From positions 992,001-1,056,000 of the forward strand of contig NZ_NNRI01000007.1 of the NCBI RefSeq assembly GCF_002270415.1: 64,000 nucleotides of DNA, in the 5' to 3' direction. The position numbers and the translations under genes are program-made. Below, piece by piece: positions 17,792 to 30,472 of the stretch. Under the pieces are notes generated by a model. That model was given only the letters and a program-made list of their open reading frames with translations, did no database searches and was not told the DNA's origin. The first letter of the stretch is position 1. The number at the start of each line of letters is the position of its first letter. Origin of the DNA: Mesorhizobium sophorae. GTDB lineage: Bacteria > Pseudomonadota > Alphaproteobacteria > Rhizobiales > Rhizobiaceae.

Positions 17792-20700
17792 TTACGGCTT
17801 CAAGTTCTGGATGTTTCCAGCCGGATCGCCCTGCTGTTGCTGGTCGCTTTGCGTCTTGCCCCGCGGAAGCAGCTGCTGCAGGACATTCGGGTTCAGCAGG
17901 CCTGGCTCCAGTTGGCCACGGATCGGCCTGCAGTTCGGATAGCGCCCAATCGTGCCTTCCGGGCAGTGCCGCCTGATGATCGGCTGGCACTGGCCATTGA
18001 TCATCTGCGAGCCCGGTGCGCACTCCTCCACCTGCGGCCTGGACCTGCGGCATGCGCCGTCGATCACCTCGGTCCCGCGCGGACAGACACACTCGCCGCG
18101 CTTGTTATGGACCTGGCCGCGAATGTCGCACTGCTCCACCGGCGGCTGTTTGCGCCGGCAGGCATTGCCTTGCACCTCGGTACCCCTCGGGCAGACACAA
18201 TTGCCGTTGGCGTCGTGGACCTGGCCACGGATGGTGCATTGCTCGGGCTGCGGCCGGATCGGTCGGCAGGCATTGCCCCGGACTTCCGTACCTTTCGGGC
18301 AGACACAGTCGCCATCGGCATTGTGGACCTCGCCACGGACGGTGCACTGCTCGGGCTGCGGCCGGATCGGTCGGCAGGCATTGCCCCGGACTTCCGTACC
18401 TTTCGGGCAGACACAGTCGCCATCGGCATTGTGGACCTCGCCACGGACGGTGCACTGCTCGGGCTGCGGCCGGATCGGGCGGCAGGCATTGCCCCGGACT
18501 TCCGTACCCTTCGGGCAGACGCAATCGCCGTCCGAATTGTGGACCTGACCGCGGATCGTGCACTGCTCAGGCTTGTCGGTCTTGACGCACTTCCCGTTTT
18601 GAAGCCCGGTTCCGCGTGGGCAGACGCAACGTCCGTCCTGGGTGCGGATCTGGCCTTCGAGCAGCACGCAGGGCCGCGGCTTTGGCTCGACGATGACGCC
18701 ACCGTCGGGCGAGCACTGGCCGTTGCGGAAGGTGGTGCCTTGCGCGCAGACACACCTGCCGGCGTCGTTCTTGACGAAACCTGGCGAGCACTCGTTCTTC
18801 ACCTCATGTGTGATGGTGAAGGGATGGCACGCATAGGCCTTGCCACGATCGCCCTGGACATTGGCCTGGTCGCCGGGGAGCATGTCGCCGCCTTGCACCC
18901 GGGTGTCGGGAGACAGGACGCCGACGCAGTTCTGGCCGCTGACATTGCCCTGCAGATTGGCCAGGCGGCCGTCGTCGGGAATGACCACGGTGACTTGGTG
19001 CACCTGGCTCTCCCCTGCGCCGAGCGTCAGGTTGGCAATGCAGGACAGTGGCAAGGTCGCCGGTTCCGGCGAGCAGCCGAAAGGCGGATCGATCGAGGTG
19101 ATCGCAACGCCGTCCAGCCTGCCGAGACCTTCGACGCCGATCGCATCACCGATGCGAACCGGACCGGAGAAGGGGCTCGTCCCATCGTTCGTGATGGTGA
19201 TCTCGAACGAGCAGGGTTGGCCGAGCTTGCATTCGCGGTCGCCGGTCTTTTCGAGGCGGATGGTCGAAGAGCCGCCGCCCTTGGCGCAGGCCTGGCCGAT
19301 CGGATAGACGATGTCGTCGCCGGGCGCCGGACCATACGAGCCCCGCGCGCAGTTTTCGAACTCGCCGTTCGCCGAAACCGTCACGTCGAAGTGGCGGCTG
19401 GTTCCAGGTGTCATGACGGCACCAGGAATCTGGCACGACAGCGCATTGGCCGGAACCGGCCCGCACGCCCATTCCGCGCCGTCGGGGGTGACGGTCTGGA
19501 TCTGGACGGGCGCGCCGCCCGCCACCAGCGTGGCGGCGTCGTTGACCCGCACCGGACCGGTGGGGGCACCGGTGCCGGCATTGACGACGGTGATGCGGCA
19601 AGAGACGACCGCCGCACCGGCCAGCGAGCCATTGCACACCTTGGTGATGCGCAAGGCGGGCTTGCCGCCATTGGGGTGACGAATGCGTTCCTTGGCGCAG
19701 GCCTTGTTGTTGGTGAGATCGGTTTCACCAGGGATGGCCTTCACCTCGGCGCAGTTCTCCACCGTATCGGACTGATAGCCGGCCGGCATGACCGCCTTAA
19801 CGAAGATCGGTGTCGAGGCGCCCGGTGCGAGCGATATGCCCGCATTGTCGCAGCGGAACTGGCCGGGGCCGGTCGGGCCGCATGTCCATGGTGGGGTCGG
19901 ACCGAAGGTCGAGGAGGCAGGCGCGCCGCCTGGATAGCTGTCGATCACCGTCAGCGGTCCATTGTAGGTGAAGGTGCCGTTGTTGATGATATCGATCACG
20001 AAGGTGCAGATGCCGTCGGCCGTGCAGACCTCGGTGCGGGCACGCTTCTTCAGGATCAGGTCGACCTTCTTTTCGACCGGTGGCTGGCATTCGCGATCAC
20101 GATCGCCACGCCGGCAGATCGGGATCGAGGCACAGCCGCGATCGTTCGACTGGCTGCCGAACAGCGGCTTGCCGCTGGCCGCATAATTGTAGGTGGCGCA
20201 GTTGCGCAGCACGCTGCCTTGCCAGCCTCCGGCCGGCTTGAAGCCGAGCTTGAGGTCGACGAAGGCTCCCGGATTGAGCGTGGTCACCGGATAGGTGCAC
20301 GTCATGGGGGTCGTGCCGGGTACGCAGACCCAAGGCGGATTTGGCCCCGAATCGAGCGTCGAGCCGGCCGGCAGCGTCACCTCGTCGAGCACGATCTTGC
20401 CGTGATAGGCACCGGTGCCGACATTGGTCACCCTGATGGTGAAGTCGCAGCCGCCGCCCATCGTGCAACGCTGGACTTCGGCACGCTTTTCAACCTTGAG
20501 GTCCGGTTCCTTATCCTTGGGCGGGCATCTCTGGTCGCGCGGGATGACGATGTCGATGGTCTGCGTGCAGCACAGGCCCCAGCCTTCCTCCGGGCCGGCA
20601 TAGGTTTCGATGCCGGTGACGATGAGGTGGATGACATCGCCGGGTGACGCGCCAACGATCTTCCAGTTGAGCACGCCGCCGCCCGCCGGCACCAGCTGGG

Positions 20701-21577
20701 TGTCGGGGATGATGGTGATGCCGGGTGTCGTCGTCGACACCTGCACCCATTTGCCGCCCATCTCCGGGCCGACCGGCATGTGGTAGATGAAGGCGCCGCC
20801 ACCGGGCACGCAATCAACCGTGCCGCGCTCCACCTTGAAGCATTCCTTGCCGGGAGGCGGCGGTGGCGGATTGCACTTGGTGACATCGATCTTGATCGAG
20901 GTCTTTTCGCCGGTCTTGATGTCGCCGTCGTCGGGCTTGCTCGGATCCTGCGACGGGATGATGATCCCCGTGCCGGCTTCCGGCGTCACCTTGATCATGC
21001 CCTGGTTGTCGACGATGGTCGGCGAAGGAAACGCCGCATGGTCGATCTTGGCCGTGATCTGGAAGGTGATGACGCGCTCGTTGGGAGCGCCGACGCCGTC
21101 GAGATCGGAGGCGGAAATCCGGAAATCGGAAACCGTCGCCGTGTCGTTGGGATTTGCCGATGTGCTGATCGTTGCACCCGGCAGTGGTCCGCCGGCCGCA
21201 TCCGTGCCGTCGCCGGACACATTGACGTTGACGATCTCAAGGCCGTGCGGAAGCTGGTCCTTGAAGTCGAGCCGGGCCTTTTTCAGTCTGGCCGCGAAGC
21301 CAGGGTCGGCAAAACCCTGCGGGTCGCCGCGCAGGCCGAAGCTCAGGGAATAGACGACATAGTCGCAGCCTCTCTGGGTGCCCTTCTTGGTGAAGAAAGG
21401 CACGACCCGGCCCGGTTCCGGATTGATGACGCGCGGATTGTCGAGGTCGAGTCTGGGCTCCGTAATGACGGTGTAGACCTCTTCGGCGAAGCCTTGCACC
21501 GGGGTCAGGGTGGCGACCGCGATACCGGCCGCCATCAGCCAGCGCGCGCCGCGCCTGGCGAGTGACAGGGGTTTCAT
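17792..21577 (-). CDS. Large secreted DUF11-repeat protein with Cys-rich tandem repeats
   Basis: Predicted exported protein of about 1261 aa. After a basic start a hydrophobic signal segment ('[19 protein letters not shown]') precedes 'EEVYTV'. The middle has at least four DUF11-like immunoglobulin-type domains, marked by '[17 protein letters not shown]', '[17 protein letters not shown]', '[17 protein letters not shown]' and '[17 protein letters not shown]'. The C-terminal third is cysteine-rich, with five 36-residue repeats at residues 1004-1183. I chose the ATG at 21577 because TTGGAG lies just upstream and the signal peptide then begins correctly; 24 more residues are open. It follows the gene at 21660-23621 by 82 bp and is probably co-transcribed. 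A surface or adhesive role is likely but not shown by any catalytic motif. Confidence 0.8.
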   Translation of the reverse strand: MKPLSLARRGARWLMAAGIAVATLTPVQGFAEEVYTVITEPRLDLDNPRVINPEPGRVVPFFTKKGTQRGCDYVVYSLSFGLRGDPQGFADPGFAARLKKARLDFKDQLPHGLEIVNVNVSGDGTDAAGGPLPGATISTSANPNDTATVSDFRISASDLDGVGAPNERVITFQITAKIDHAAFPSPTIVDNQGMIKVTPEAGTGIIIPSQDPSKPDDGDIKTGEKTSIKIDVTKCNPPPPPPGKECFKVERGTVDCVPGGGAFIYHMPVGPEMGGKWVQVSTTTPGITIIPDTQLVPAGGGVLNWKIVGASPGDVIHLIVTGIETYAGPEEGWGLCCTQTIDIVIPRDQRCPPKDKEPDLKVEKRAEVQRCTMGGGCDFTIRVTNVGTGAYHGKIVLDEVTLPAGSTLDSGPNPPWVCVPGTTPMTCTYPVTTLNPGAFVDLKLGFKPAGGWQGSVLRNCATYNYAASGKPLFGSQSNDRGCASIPICRRGDRDRECQPPVEKKVDLILKKRARTEVCTADGICTFVIDIINNGTFTYNGPLTVIDSYPGGAPASSTFGPTPPWTCGPTGPGQFRCDNAGISLAPGASTPIFVKAVMPAGYQSDTVENCAEVKAIPGETDLTNNKACAKERIRHPNGGKPALRITKVCNGSLAGAAVVSCRITVVNAGTGAPTGPVRVNDAATLVAGGAPVQIQTVTPDGAEWACGPVPANALSCQIPGAVMTPGTSRHFDVTVSANGEFENCARGSYGPAPGDDIVYPIGQACAKGGGSSTIRLEKTGDRECKLGQPCSFEITITNDGTSPFSGPVRIGDAIGVEGLGRLDGVAITSIDPPFGCSPEPATLPLSCIANLTLGAGESQVHQVTVVIPDDGRLANLQGNVSGQNCVGVLSPDTRVQGGDMLPGDQANVQGDRGKAYACHPFTITHEVKNECSPGFVKNDAGRCVCAQGTTFRNGQCSPDGGVIVEPKPRPCVLLEGQIRTQDGRCVCPRGTGLQNGKCVKTDKPEQCTIRGQVHNSDGDCVCPKGTEVRGNACRPIRPQPEQCTVRGEVHNADGDCVCPKGTEVRGNACRPIRPQPEQCTVRGEVHNADGDCVCPKGTEVRGNACRPIRPQPEQCTIRGQVHDANGNCVCPRGTEVQGNACRRKQPPVEQCDIRGQVHNKRGECVCPRGTEVIDGACRRSRPQVEECAPGSQMINGQCQPIIRRHCPEGTIGRYPNCRPIRGQLEPGLLNPNVLQQLLPRGKTQSDQQQQGDPAGNIQNLKP
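18029..18568 (-). repeat. Five tandem 108-bp repeats coding 36-residue Cys units
   Basis: Five units of 36 codons follow each other without gaps, each reading roughly EQCxxRGxVHNxxGxCVCPxGTEV. Units two and three (18245-18460) are nearly identical at DNA level, while the outer units have diverged. A more degenerate unit precedes them ('[20 protein letters not shown]'). Each unit has four cysteines spaced like small EGF-type or trypsin-inhibitor-like modules. The near-identical central units suggest recent duplication or copy-number change by slippage or recombination. Confidence 0.9.
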
Positions 21578-21659
21578 GATCGTCTCCAAGACGGTTGACT
21601 GCTTTGACTGGTTGCTCGTTGCGAGCGGGGAAAGTGCGAGATTTTTCATCTTCCCCTCC

Positions 21660-23621
21660 TCAACGTTCGCAGCTGACGGCTGGGGTTCTGAGCGGCAAAG
21701 TCATCTTGCAGCAAGGGTAGTAGCCACCCTTGTCCTTGTCGGACTTCCTGTAGAAGCAGAGCCCAACATCGACTGTGTCGCCCGGGTAGTGGCCGGTGAT
21801 GCCGATCGTGTATGGCGTGCCGAGCGCATGCGACATGGGGGAAGTCACCCCGACGCCTGGCGTCCTGGACTGGGCCTTGATCGAATCGCCGCCGAAGCCG
21901 GCATGGTCATGGAGATAGAGATCGGCCTCGAGGCCGGAAGGCGTGCAGTAGTACTGGACGTCCTCGACATCGAGACAGGGAGGCAGATTGCCGGGCGGTG
22001 GGAAGTCCGGCGGGTAGAAGGGGGGCAGATAGCCGCCCGGGATTTCTTCATAATAGCCGGCGCGACCTTCACAGGGATGCCAGACCGCGACGTCGCCGAC
22101 ATGGCCTTCCACTTCGGGATCTTCGAAATAGCCGTCGAAATCGACGAACCAGGAGCCGAAGGGCGGCACGTTGGCCGGCTTGACCAGGTCCTTGGGCGTG
22201 ACCTGCACGCCGTGCACGGCCAGCGGCCCGCCGGCGGCGAGCTGCTCGGCGAGCGCCGGATTGTCGCGCAGCTTGTCGCCGGTGTTGACCAGCGTCTGCG
22301 TGCAGACCGAGGTGTCGAGATTGCCGTCGGCATCATAGCCATATTGCAGGTCGAGACCGCCGGCCGACTGGCGGTTGCCTTGCGGGAAGCCTACCGCATA
22401 TTCCTGCGGCACTTCGACCCAGACCGATTCCGTCGCCGGATCGTCCGGATTCTCGCGCCAGTAGCGGATGACCTCGCCCTTGCCGGAATCGGCGAACTGA
22501 CTGTAATCATAGCGGTTTTCGACCGGGCCGCGCTGCGCCAGGTACATGAAGCCGCTGTTGTCGAAGGCGATGTCGGTGACCGCGTAATCCTTGTCGGCCC
22601 TGACCGTCAGTTCCCAGCGCGGGTCGCCGGCAAAGGTGCCGTCGCGGGCAATGCCCACCGACCAGATTTCCGACTTTTCGCCGACCGAGTAATAGAGCCG
22701 GCCGCCGTGATAGGAGACGCCCCAGACGCGGCGCTCGTCCTGCGTGTAGCCCCAGCTGTCGGGGTCTTCGCTATCGAAGGCGGCGCCCTGTATGTCCATC
22801 ACCGAACCATCGTCGGCGATCGGAGCCAGTCCGTGCGCCGGACGCCCGGCAACGCCATGGTCGAAGCTGTCGATCAGCCTGCCTTCGGCGTCGATGCGAT
22901 GGATCAGGCCGGTGTCGAGGTCGGAAGCGAAGAACTGGCGGTGGATGGGATCGAAGGTGAGATTGCCGATGCCGGGACCGCTGTTGGTGTCGATGTCGGC
23001 AAATTTGGAGACCTGGCCGGTGATGCCGTCGATCTTCCAGATGGTACCCGGCCCGCCACCGTTTTCAGTGCCGAACTGGCCATCCATGAAGGTGGCGCCG
23101 GCCGCGCCGCGGCGCTGCCGCTCCGGCCTTCCATCGCTATCGGCATCCGGGGTGACGATGCGGATGCCGTGCAGCGAGGTGGCGCCGGCATAGAGATTGG
23201 GGACGCCCGACGGAACTCCGTCGCGCACGCCGTCATCATAGGTGAGGCCGAACACCTGGCCGATCTGTTCGGCCGTCACCTCGAAGGGCGGCGGCGTGGA
23301 GACGAGCTGGCCGGCGGCCGGCCCGCCGAGATGCGAGACGTCGAACACGCGCAAGGTGGCGCGCGTGGTGTCGATGAAGGTTTCGTCGACCGGATCGACG
23401 CCGGGCGGCAGGCCCTCGTCGAAATTGGGAATGATGGTGCCGGAAAATCCGGTTACCGCCATCGAGCCGGGATAGATGATCTGGGTGTCCTGCGCCCGTG
23501 CTGCGTCACCCAGCCAAAGGCCGGCAGTGAGTGCCAGCGCCAGCAATCCGCCCGGATGCATGGCGCGGCGCAGGCCGCAGTTGAGAGAAGACACGAACGT
23601 GCCGCGGACGCGAGACATGAA
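21660..23621 (-). CDS. Secreted protein with beta-propeller-like region, function unknown
   Basis: Predicted exported protein of about 653 aa. The ATG at 23621 has a G-rich ribosome site (GGGGG) and opens a signal peptide ('[20 protein letters not shown]', cleavage before QD). The mature protein shows repeated blade-like segments, for example '[19 protein letters not shown]', '[20 protein letters not shown]' and '[15 protein letters not shown]', as in secreted propeller or SMP-30-like domains. The C-terminus has a cysteine-containing DUF11-like part. The frame stays open to 23909 but that extension lacks family character. It heads a two-gene unit with the DUF11 protein; both may act together at the cell surface. 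Confidence 0.75.
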   Translation of the reverse strand, partial: FMSRVRGTFVSSLNCGLRRAMHPGGLLALALTAGLWLGDAARAQDTQIIYPGSMAVTGFSGTIIPNFDEGLPPGVDPVDETFIDTTRATLRVFDVSHLGGPAAGQLVSTPPPFEVTAEQIGQVFGLTYDDGVRDGVPSGVPNLYAGATSLHGIRIVTPDADSDGRPERQRRGAAGATFMDGQFGTENGGGPGTIWKIDGITGQVSKFADIDTNSGPGIGNLTFDPIHRQFFASDLDTGLIHRIDAEGRLIDSFDHGVAGRPAHGLAPIADDGSVMDIQGAAFDSEDPDSWGYTQDERRVWGVSYHGGRLYYSVGEKSEIWSVGIARDGTFAGDPRWELTVRADKDYAVTDIAFDNSGFMYLAQRGPVENRYDYSQFADSGKGEVIRYWRENPDDPATESVWVEVPQEYAVGFPQGNRQSAGGLDLQYGYDADGNLDTSVCTQTLVNTGDKLRDNPALAEQLAAGGPLAVHGVQVTPKDLVKPANVPPFGSWFVDFDGYFEDPEVEGHVGDVAVWHPCEGRAGYYEEIPGGYLPPFYPPDFPPPGNLPPCLDVEDVQYYCTPSGLEADLYLHDHAGFGGDSIKAQSRTPGVGVTSPMSHALGTPYTIGITGHYPGDTVDVGLCFYRKSDKDKGGYYPCCKMTLPLRTPAVSCER

Positions 23622-23957
23622 GCTACCCCCGTTAGCCACGGGAGAAACATCCGGCGTTACCGCGCAAACCAGGGCAAGGCGCGGTGGTCCGGCACGTTCT
23701 TCCCTGATCGAATTGTCTGCTTTCCTCATCTTGACGATACGCCTGCTCTTACGCAGGGTCAACGGAATCAACAGGAAGCCCAGCGCGTCGACCTCGTCCC
23801 GAAGGCGGTGGTCGCGCCGAGTTCCTGTTGTTCCCGGAGACCTCAGAGCCTCTGGGTTAATGGTCATGGGGGCTTCCTTTCCGGGCCGCACAATGCGGCA
23901 CCTGGACATCAGTCGCGGGCTGAGGTGGAAAGGTTCATGGAAGCCTTGCGCAGAATG

Positions 23958-23989
23958 CTTGCGCGCGATGCTGCCTGTTCTTATATAGG
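23958..23989 (+). promoter_or_regulatory. Alphaproteobacterial heat-shock (RpoH) promoter of dnaK
   Basis: CTTG at 23958-23961, an 18-nt spacer, then CTTATATAGG at 23980-23989 match the consensus I recall for alphaproteobacterial heat-shock promoters (CTTG-N17/18-CYTATNTNNG) at every fixed position. It lies about 120 bp upstream of the dnaK start, which fits a transcribed leader. The rest of the 486-bp gap (23622-24107) shows no gene on the plus strand. Confidence 0.85.
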
Positions 23990-24107
23990 CGCCAAGCCGT
24001 TCGGCGCCGGAATGCCGGTAGCCGGAACGGAATTTCTTGTGAACAGGGGCTTTCGTCGGAACGCCTGTACGGGTCCTGAGAGCCTGCTTAGCGGAGAGAC
24101 TAGAAAA

Positions 24108-26024
<1,917 letters not shown>

Positions 26025-26048
26025 ACCGTTTGACGGCAAGATAAAGCG

Positions 26049-26076
26049 AAAAGCCCGGCGCAGGCCGGGCTTTTTT
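26049..26076 (+). terminator. Rho-independent terminator after dnaK
   Basis: Stem GCCCGGC (26053-26059) and GCCGGGC (26064-26070) with a 4-nt loop, preceded by A residues and followed by six T residues, 25 nt after the dnaK stop. It should end or attenuate transcription before dnaJ, so dnaJ probably also has its own promoter in the 150 bp that follow. Confidence 0.9.
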
Positions 26077-26226
26077 GCAACCCTGGCGGAAAAAATCGCT
26101 GAAAAAGACAGACAGAAACGCGCCGGCCCTAGCATCCGGGCAGCACCGCTCCTAAATCGAGACAACGTGCCGGCAAACGACGCAACATATGCATCAAGAC
26201 GTTGAACATCCGGACTGCGGGAAAAA

Positions 26227-27357
26227 ATGAAAGCTGATTTCTACGAAACGCTGGGTGTCCAAAAAGGCGCCGACGAGAAGGAGCTCAAGAGCGCTTTCCG
26301 CAAGCTCGCCATGCAGTTCCATCCCGACCGCAATCCCGGCGATCATTCCTGCGAGCACAAGTTCAAGGAAATCAACGAAGCCTACGAGACGCTGAAGGAC
26401 CCGCAAAAGCGCGCGGCCTATGACCGTTTCGGTCACGCGGCCTTCGAGCAGGGCGGCATGAATGGCGGCGCGCAAGGCTTCGGCGCCGGCGGCTTCGCCG
26501 ATATCTTCGAGGATATTTTCGGCGACATGATGGGCGGGCGCCAGCGCCGTTCGTCGGGCGGCCGCGAGCGCGGCGCCGACCTGCGCTACAATATGGAAAT
26601 CTCGCTGGAGGAAGCCTACGCGGGAAAGACCGCGCAGATCCGCGTGCCGGCATCGATCTCCTGTTCGGAATGCTCGGGCAGCGGCGCCAAGCCAGGCACC
26701 CAGCCTGTCACCTGCTCGATGTGCAACGGCCACGGCAAGGTGCGCGCCACGCAAGGCTTCTTCTCTATCGAGCGGACCTGCCCGCAATGCCAGGGCCGCG
26801 GCCAGACCATCAAGGACCCGTGCCCGAAATGCGCTGGTCAGGGCCGCGTCACCGAAGAGCGTTCGCTGTCGGTCAACATCCCTGCCGGCATCGAGGACGG
26901 CACCCGCATCCGCCTTGCCAATGAGGGCGAGGCCGGCCTGCGCGGCGGGCCGTCGGGCGATCTCTATATATTCCTCGCGGTCAAGCCGCACGAGTTCTTC
27001 CAGCGCGACGGCGCCGATCTCTACTGCAAGGTGCCGATCTCGATGACGACGGCCGCCCTTGGCGGCTCCTTCGAGGTGACGACGCTGGATGGCACGCAGA
27101 CCAAGGTGAAGGTGCCGGAAGGCACCCAGAACGGCCGCCAGTTCCGCCTCAAGGGCAAGGGCGTGCCGGTGCTGCGCCAGCCCAATGTCGGCGATCTCTA
27201 CATCCAGACCGCGGTCGAGACGCCGCAGAACCTCACTCGCCGCCAGCGCGAGCTGCTGGAGGAGTTCGAACAGCTCTCCTCGCAGGACAATTCGCCCCAA
27301 TCGAGTGGCTTTTTCACCCGCATGAAGGATTTCTTCGAATCCTTCGGCGAGCGCTGA
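26227..27357 (+). CDS. dnaJ: Chaperone protein DnaJ (Hsp40)
   Basis: Co-chaperone of 376 aa that delivers substrates to DnaK and stimulates its ATPase. The J domain has HPD at residues 32-34. A Gly/Phe-rich linker follows, then four CxxCxGxG zinc motifs ([32 protein letters not shown]) and the C-terminal substrate-binding domains. Length and domain order are canonical for type I DnaJ. It lies downstream of dnaK in the usual order. Confidence 0.98.
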   Translation: MKADFYETLGVQKGADEKELKSAFRKLAMQFHPDRNPGDHSCEHKFKEINEAYETLKDPQKRAAYDRFGHAAFEQGGMNGGAQGFGAGGFADIFEDIFGDMMGGRQRRSSGGRERGADLRYNMEISLEEAYAGKTAQIRVPASISCSECSGSGAKPGTQPVTCSMCNGHGKVRATQGFFSIERTCPQCQGRGQTIKDPCPKCAGQGRVTEERSLSVNIPAGIEDGTRIRLANEGEAGLRGGPSGDLYIFLAVKPHEFFQRDGADLYCKVPISMTTAALGGSFEVTTLDGTQTKVKVPEGTQNGRQFRLKGKGVPVLRQPNVGDLYIQTAVETPQNLTRRQRELLEEFEQLSSQDNSPQSSGFFTRMKDFFESFGER

Positions 27358-27510
27358 TGGGAATTCTAGGTAAGCCTCGTGATTTCGTGAAATGCGTCGC
27401 ACCTTGAGACGCGACGAGACTTATCTTATCCACGACATGCGTCTGACCGCGCCTTGCCTTGCGCCGCTCAGGTGTTAAGTAATTTTGGGGGAGTGCTGAG
27501 GAGAGCTTGC

Positions 27511-28113
27511 ATGACACGTCCCGGACTGCGCAAGGCGCTTGCCGAAAAGTTCGACGACGAGCTCAAATTCTTCAAGGGCTGGATCGACAAGCCGAAGACG
27601 GTCGGCTCGATCGTGCCGACCAGCTCGATCACCGCCCGCAAGATGGCCTCGATCGTCAATCCGAAATCCGGCCTGCCGGTGCTTGAGGTCGGTCCCGGCA
27701 CCGGCGTCATCACCCGCGCCATCCTGGCCCTCGGGGTGCGACCCGAAAGTCTCTACGCTGTCGAATATTCCACCGACTTCGTCCGCCACCTGCGGCAACT
27801 CTATCCCGGCGTCAACGTCATCGAGGGCGATGCCTTCAACCTCAACGCGACGCTTGGCGAGAAGAGCGGGATGATCTTCGATTCCGTGGTTTCCGGCGTG
27901 CCGCTGCTCAATTTTCCGGTCGCCCAGCGCATCGCCTATATCGAGAGCCTGCTCGACCGCATCCCGGCAGGACGGCCGATCGTGCAGCTGACCTACGGAC
28001 CGATGTCGCCGATCCCGGCCGGCCGTGGCGACTACACGGTCAAGCATTTCGATTTCATCTTCCGCAACATCCCGCCGACGCAGCTGTGGATCTACCGGCG
28101 CGAGGCCCATTAG
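27511..28113 (+). CDS. pmtA: Phospholipid N-methyltransferase
   Basis: SAM-dependent methyltransferase of 200 aa that converts phosphatidylethanolamine stepwise to phosphatidylcholine at the membrane. The SAM-binding motif is 'VLEVGPGTGVITRAIL', with 'VIEGDAFNL' as a second motif and 'FIFRNIPPTQLWIYRR' at the end, as in Sinorhizobium-type PmtA. The ATG at 27511 follows GAGGAGAG, and 19 more residues are open upstream. I recall pmtA lying next to dnaJ in rhizobia, which supports the call. Confidence 0.92.
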   Translation: MTRPGLRKALAEKFDDELKFFKGWIDKPKTVGSIVPTSSITARKMASIVNPKSGLPVLEVGPGTGVITRAILALGVRPESLYAVEYSTDFVRHLRQLYPGVNVIEGDAFNLNATLGEKSGMIFDSVVSGVPLLNFPVAQRIAYIESLLDRIPAGRPIVQLTYGPMSPIPAGRGDYTVKHFDFIFRNIPPTQLWIYRREAH

Positions 28114-28201
28114 AGCGACCTGAATTTCGACCTTGATTTTTGGGCAGATGCGTTGATTTGAGCGGCCTCTGGCTGTACCTGTCCGGGAACAAGGTTGGCC
28201 A

Positions 28202-28798
28202 ATGGCAGTGATCCCGAAAATCCTCGTCTTCGCCGGCTCGGTGCGCAGTGGCGCCTACAGCGGCAAGACCGCCGACGTGGCGCAAAAGGAGCTCGCCATG
28301 CAAGGCGCCGAGGTGACCCGCATCTCGCTCGCCGACTATCCCCTGCCGATCCTCGACGAGGATCTGGAAAAGGAAAAGGGCGTTCCCGCAAATGCCCTGA
28401 AACTTGGCCGTCTGGTCATCGCCCATGACGGTCTGCTGATTGCTACGCCCGAATATAACGGCTCGATCCCGCCGCTGCTCAAGAACACGATCGACTGGGT
28501 GAGCCGGGTGCGCCGTGATGGCGGCCGGACGGTCAGGCCGCTGGCCGGCAAGGTGGCTGGCCTATGCTCGTCCTCCAACGGGCACTTTGCCGGGATCCGC
28601 TGCATCAACCATCTGCGCGCCGTGCTGGTGCGTTGCCAGATGGAGGTGGTGACGCCGGAATGCTCGGTGCCGGAAGGCGGCAGCGCCTTCGACGAGGGCG
28701 GCAATTTCCGCGACGAAAGACTTTACAAATCGATGGAGCACCTATGCCGCACGCTGATCGAAACCTCGCGCATGCTGTCGACCCGGATCGAGGCGTGA
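28202..28798 (+). CDS. NADPH-dependent FMN reductase family protein
   Basis: Flavodoxin-like oxidoreductase of 198 aa. '[19 protein letters not shown]' is the FMN-phosphate loop and '[20 protein letters not shown]' is the hallmark of the ChrR/ArsH/azoreductase-like FMN reductase family. It likely reduces quinones, chromate or azo compounds with NAD(P)H. The next gene, pyrF, starts 56 bp after it. No specific substrate can be assigned. Confidence 0.88.
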   Translation: MAVIPKILVFAGSVRSGAYSGKTADVAQKELAMQGAEVTRISLADYPLPILDEDLEKEKGVPANALKLGRLVIAHDGLLIATPEYNGSIPPLLKNTIDWVSRVRRDGGRTVRPLAGKVAGLCSSSNGHFAGIRCINHLRAVLVRCQMEVVTPECSVPEGGSAFDEGGNFRDERLYKSMEHLCRTLIETSRMLSTRIEA

Positions 28799-28854
28799 TC
28801 GTCGACACCATGCGGTCAGAATCCACCCAGGCCCCATCGATAAAGGCCAAATCC

Positions 28855-29538
28855 ATGCAGGAAAGACTGATCGTCGGCCTCGACGTACCGACCGTGCAGG
28901 AGGCCGAACAGGCGGTGCGCGAACTCGACGGCGTCGTCTCCTTCTACAAGATCGGCTATCAGCTGGCGTTTGCCGGCGGGCTCGACTTTGCCAGGGAACT
29001 GGCCAGCGGCGGAACAAAGATCTTCCTCGACATGAAGCTGCTCGACATCGACCACACGGTGGCCAAGGGCGTCGAGAACATCGTCAAGATGGGCGTGACC
29101 ATGCTGACCATCCACGCCTATCCAAAGGCGATGGCGGCGGCGGTGGAGGCGGCCAGGGGTAGCGGCCTTTGCCTGCTGGCGGTCAGCGTGCTGACCTCGA
29201 TGGACGAGCAGGACATGATCGACGTCGGCTATGAATACGACCCGCACACGCTGGTGCTGCGGCGTTCGGAACAGGCGCTGCATGCCGGCATGGGCGGTAT
29301 CGTCTGCTCGGCCGCGGAAGCGGAAGCGGTGCGCCGCATCGTCGGGCCCGACATGGCCGTGGTGACACCCGGCATCCGGCCGGCGGGTAGCGGCCATGGC
29401 GACCAGAAGCGCGTGGTGACGCCGGCACAGGCGATCCGCAACGGCGCCAGCCATCTCGTCGTTGGTCGGCCGATCGTTGCGTCGGCCAACAGACGAGAAG
29501 CGGCCGAAGCGATCATCGCCGAGATGCGCTCAGCGTAA
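28855..29538 (+). CDS. pyrF: Orotidine 5'-phosphate decarboxylase
   Basis: TIM-barrel decarboxylase of 227 aa for the last step of UMP synthesis. The catalytic Asp-Lys-Asp array is in '[14 protein letters not shown]', phosphate contacts are in '[11 protein letters not shown]' and '[10 protein letters not shown]'. I chose the ATG at 28855 because the protein then begins at the family's first strand; an in-frame ATG at 28810 lacks a ribosome site. It is followed by a DUF1330 gene 18 bp later. Confidence 0.95.
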   Translation: MQERLIVGLDVPTVQEAEQAVRELDGVVSFYKIGYQLAFAGGLDFARELASGGTKIFLDMKLLDIDHTVAKGVENIVKMGVTMLTIHAYPKAMAAAVEAARGSGLCLLAVSVLTSMDEQDMIDVGYEYDPHTLVLRRSEQALHAGMGGIVCSAAEAEAVRRIVGPDMAVVTPGIRPAGSGHGDQKRVVTPAQAIRNGASHLVVGRPIVASANRREAAEAIIAEMRSA

Positions 29539-29556
29539 GCAACAGGGAGAAGAAGA

Positions 29557-29844
29557 ATGCCCAAGGGATACTGGATCGCCCGCGTCGATGTGCGCGATGC
29601 CGAAGGCTACAAGGAGTATGTCGCCGCCTCGAAACTGGCCTTCGACCGCTTCGGCGCGAAATTCCTGGCGCGCGGCGGTGCGCATGAGCTGGCCGAGGGT
29701 GTCGGACGCCCACGCAACGTCATCATCGAGTTCGAATCGCTCGCCGTGGCGCACGATTGCTACCACTCGCCGGAATACCAGCGCGCGGTCGCCATCCGCC
29801 AGAAGGTCGCCGACGGCGAGATTGTGCTCGTCGAAGGTATCTGA
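29557..29844 (+). CDS. DUF1330 domain protein
   Basis: Small protein of 95 aa spanning one DUF1330 domain of the dimeric alpha/beta-barrel superfamily ('GYWIARVDVRDAEGYKEYVA', 'FLARGG', 'IIEFESLAVAHDCYHSPEYQ'). A good ribosome site (GGGAGAAGAAG) precedes the ATG and the gene lies 18 bp after pyrF, so they are probably co-transcribed. The biochemical role of the family is unknown. Confidence 0.88.
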   Translation: MPKGYWIARVDVRDAEGYKEYVAASKLAFDRFGAKFLARGGAHELAEGVGRPRNVIIEFESLAVAHDCYHSPEYQRAVAIRQKVADGEIVLVEGI

Positions 29845-30096
29845 GGCGATCGTCCAGAGGCTGGCGGCCCGTCAGACGAAGTCTTGCGGGCCCTTCCCTT
29901 AGCTCCGCCCAGCTAAGCCGAGCACTCCGATCAGCTGGTGCTTGAAGGCCAGGACAGTTTCACTATGCCCTGGCCGACAACCGGGCGGAGCCGTTCGACA
30001 ACGACCGCCACATGGCCGGCGCACGGCCCATCCAACAATTGACCGCCGAGCCAGAGTCGCTTTCGCCCGAGGTGAAGCGACCGGGCTGGTTACCAG

Positions 30097-30126
30097 TTGA
30101 CATGCAGGTATTTACCTGCATATTAC
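30097..30126 (+). promoter_or_regulatory. Promoter and operator of the ArsR-SRPBCC unit
   Basis: TTGACA (30097-30102) and TATTAC (30121-30126) are 18 nt apart and form a sigma70-type promoter. Between and overlapping them lies a perfect 9-bp inverted repeat, ATGCAGGTA-TT-TACCTGCAT (30102-30121). An ArsR dimer bound there would block RNA polymerase, so the downstream regulator probably represses itself. The remaining 250 bp of this 307-bp gap show nothing I can assign. Confidence 0.8.
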
Positions 30127-30151
30127 ACCTCGAAAGCAACGAGTGAGGCTG

Positions 30152-30472
30152 ATGGACGCTGACAAGGTTTTCAAGGCGCTGGGCGACCCGACACGCAGAA
30201 GGCTGCTTGACCTTCTTTGCGAGAAGAACGGGCAGACGCTCAGTCAGCTTTGCGAAAACCTGGACATGGCAAGGCAATCCGCCACCCAGCACATCGACCT
30301 GCTGGAAGCGGCGAACCTGGTGAGCACGGTCAAGCGCGGCCGGGAAAAACTGCATTTTATCAACCCCGTGCCGCTGCACGAAGTCTACGAGCGGTGGGTG
30401 CGGAAATTCGAACGGCAGCGGCTCAGCCTATTGCACGATCTGAAGCAAGAACTCGAAGGAGAGGACCAATGA
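30152..30472 (+). CDS. ArsR family transcriptional regulator
   Basis: Winged-helix repressor of about 106 aa ('VFKALGDPTRRRLLDLLCE', 'LDMARQSATQHIDLLEAANL', 'VKRGREKLHFINP'). It lacks the CxC metal site of ArsR/SmtB metal sensors, so it belongs to the group that is paired with SRPBCC genes. The ATG at 30152 gives the usual N-terminus; a GTG at 30143 is also possible. The stop overlaps the next start as ATGA. It probably binds the palindrome in its own promoter. Confidence 0.88.
   Translation: MDADKVFKALGDPTRRRLLDLLCEKNGQTLSQLCENLDMARQSATQHIDLLEAANLVSTVKRGREKLHFINPVPLHEVYERWVRKFERQRLSLLHDLKQELEGEDQ

Noticed and set aside
18029..18568. Possible CRISPR array
   Set aside because: The 108-bp periodic units are tandem without spacers and code in frame for cysteine repeats. 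They are protein repeats, not CRISPR.
17777..20647. A 956-codon open frame on the plus strand opposite the DUF11 gene
   Set aside because: It is a high-GC antisense shadow. The minus-strand frame has a signal peptide, conserved domains and a ribosome site; this one has no recognisable domain.
21510..24107. A very long upstream extension of the dnaK frame
   Set aside because: The dnaK start at 24108 has a ribosome site and the exact Hsp70 N-terminus, and the heat-shock promoter lies inside the extension. The extension is antisense to the propeller-like gene.
29845..30096. Possible degraded gene between the DUF1330 and ArsR genes
   Set aside because: Short fragments look codon-like, but no start, ribosome site or family similarity could be recognised.
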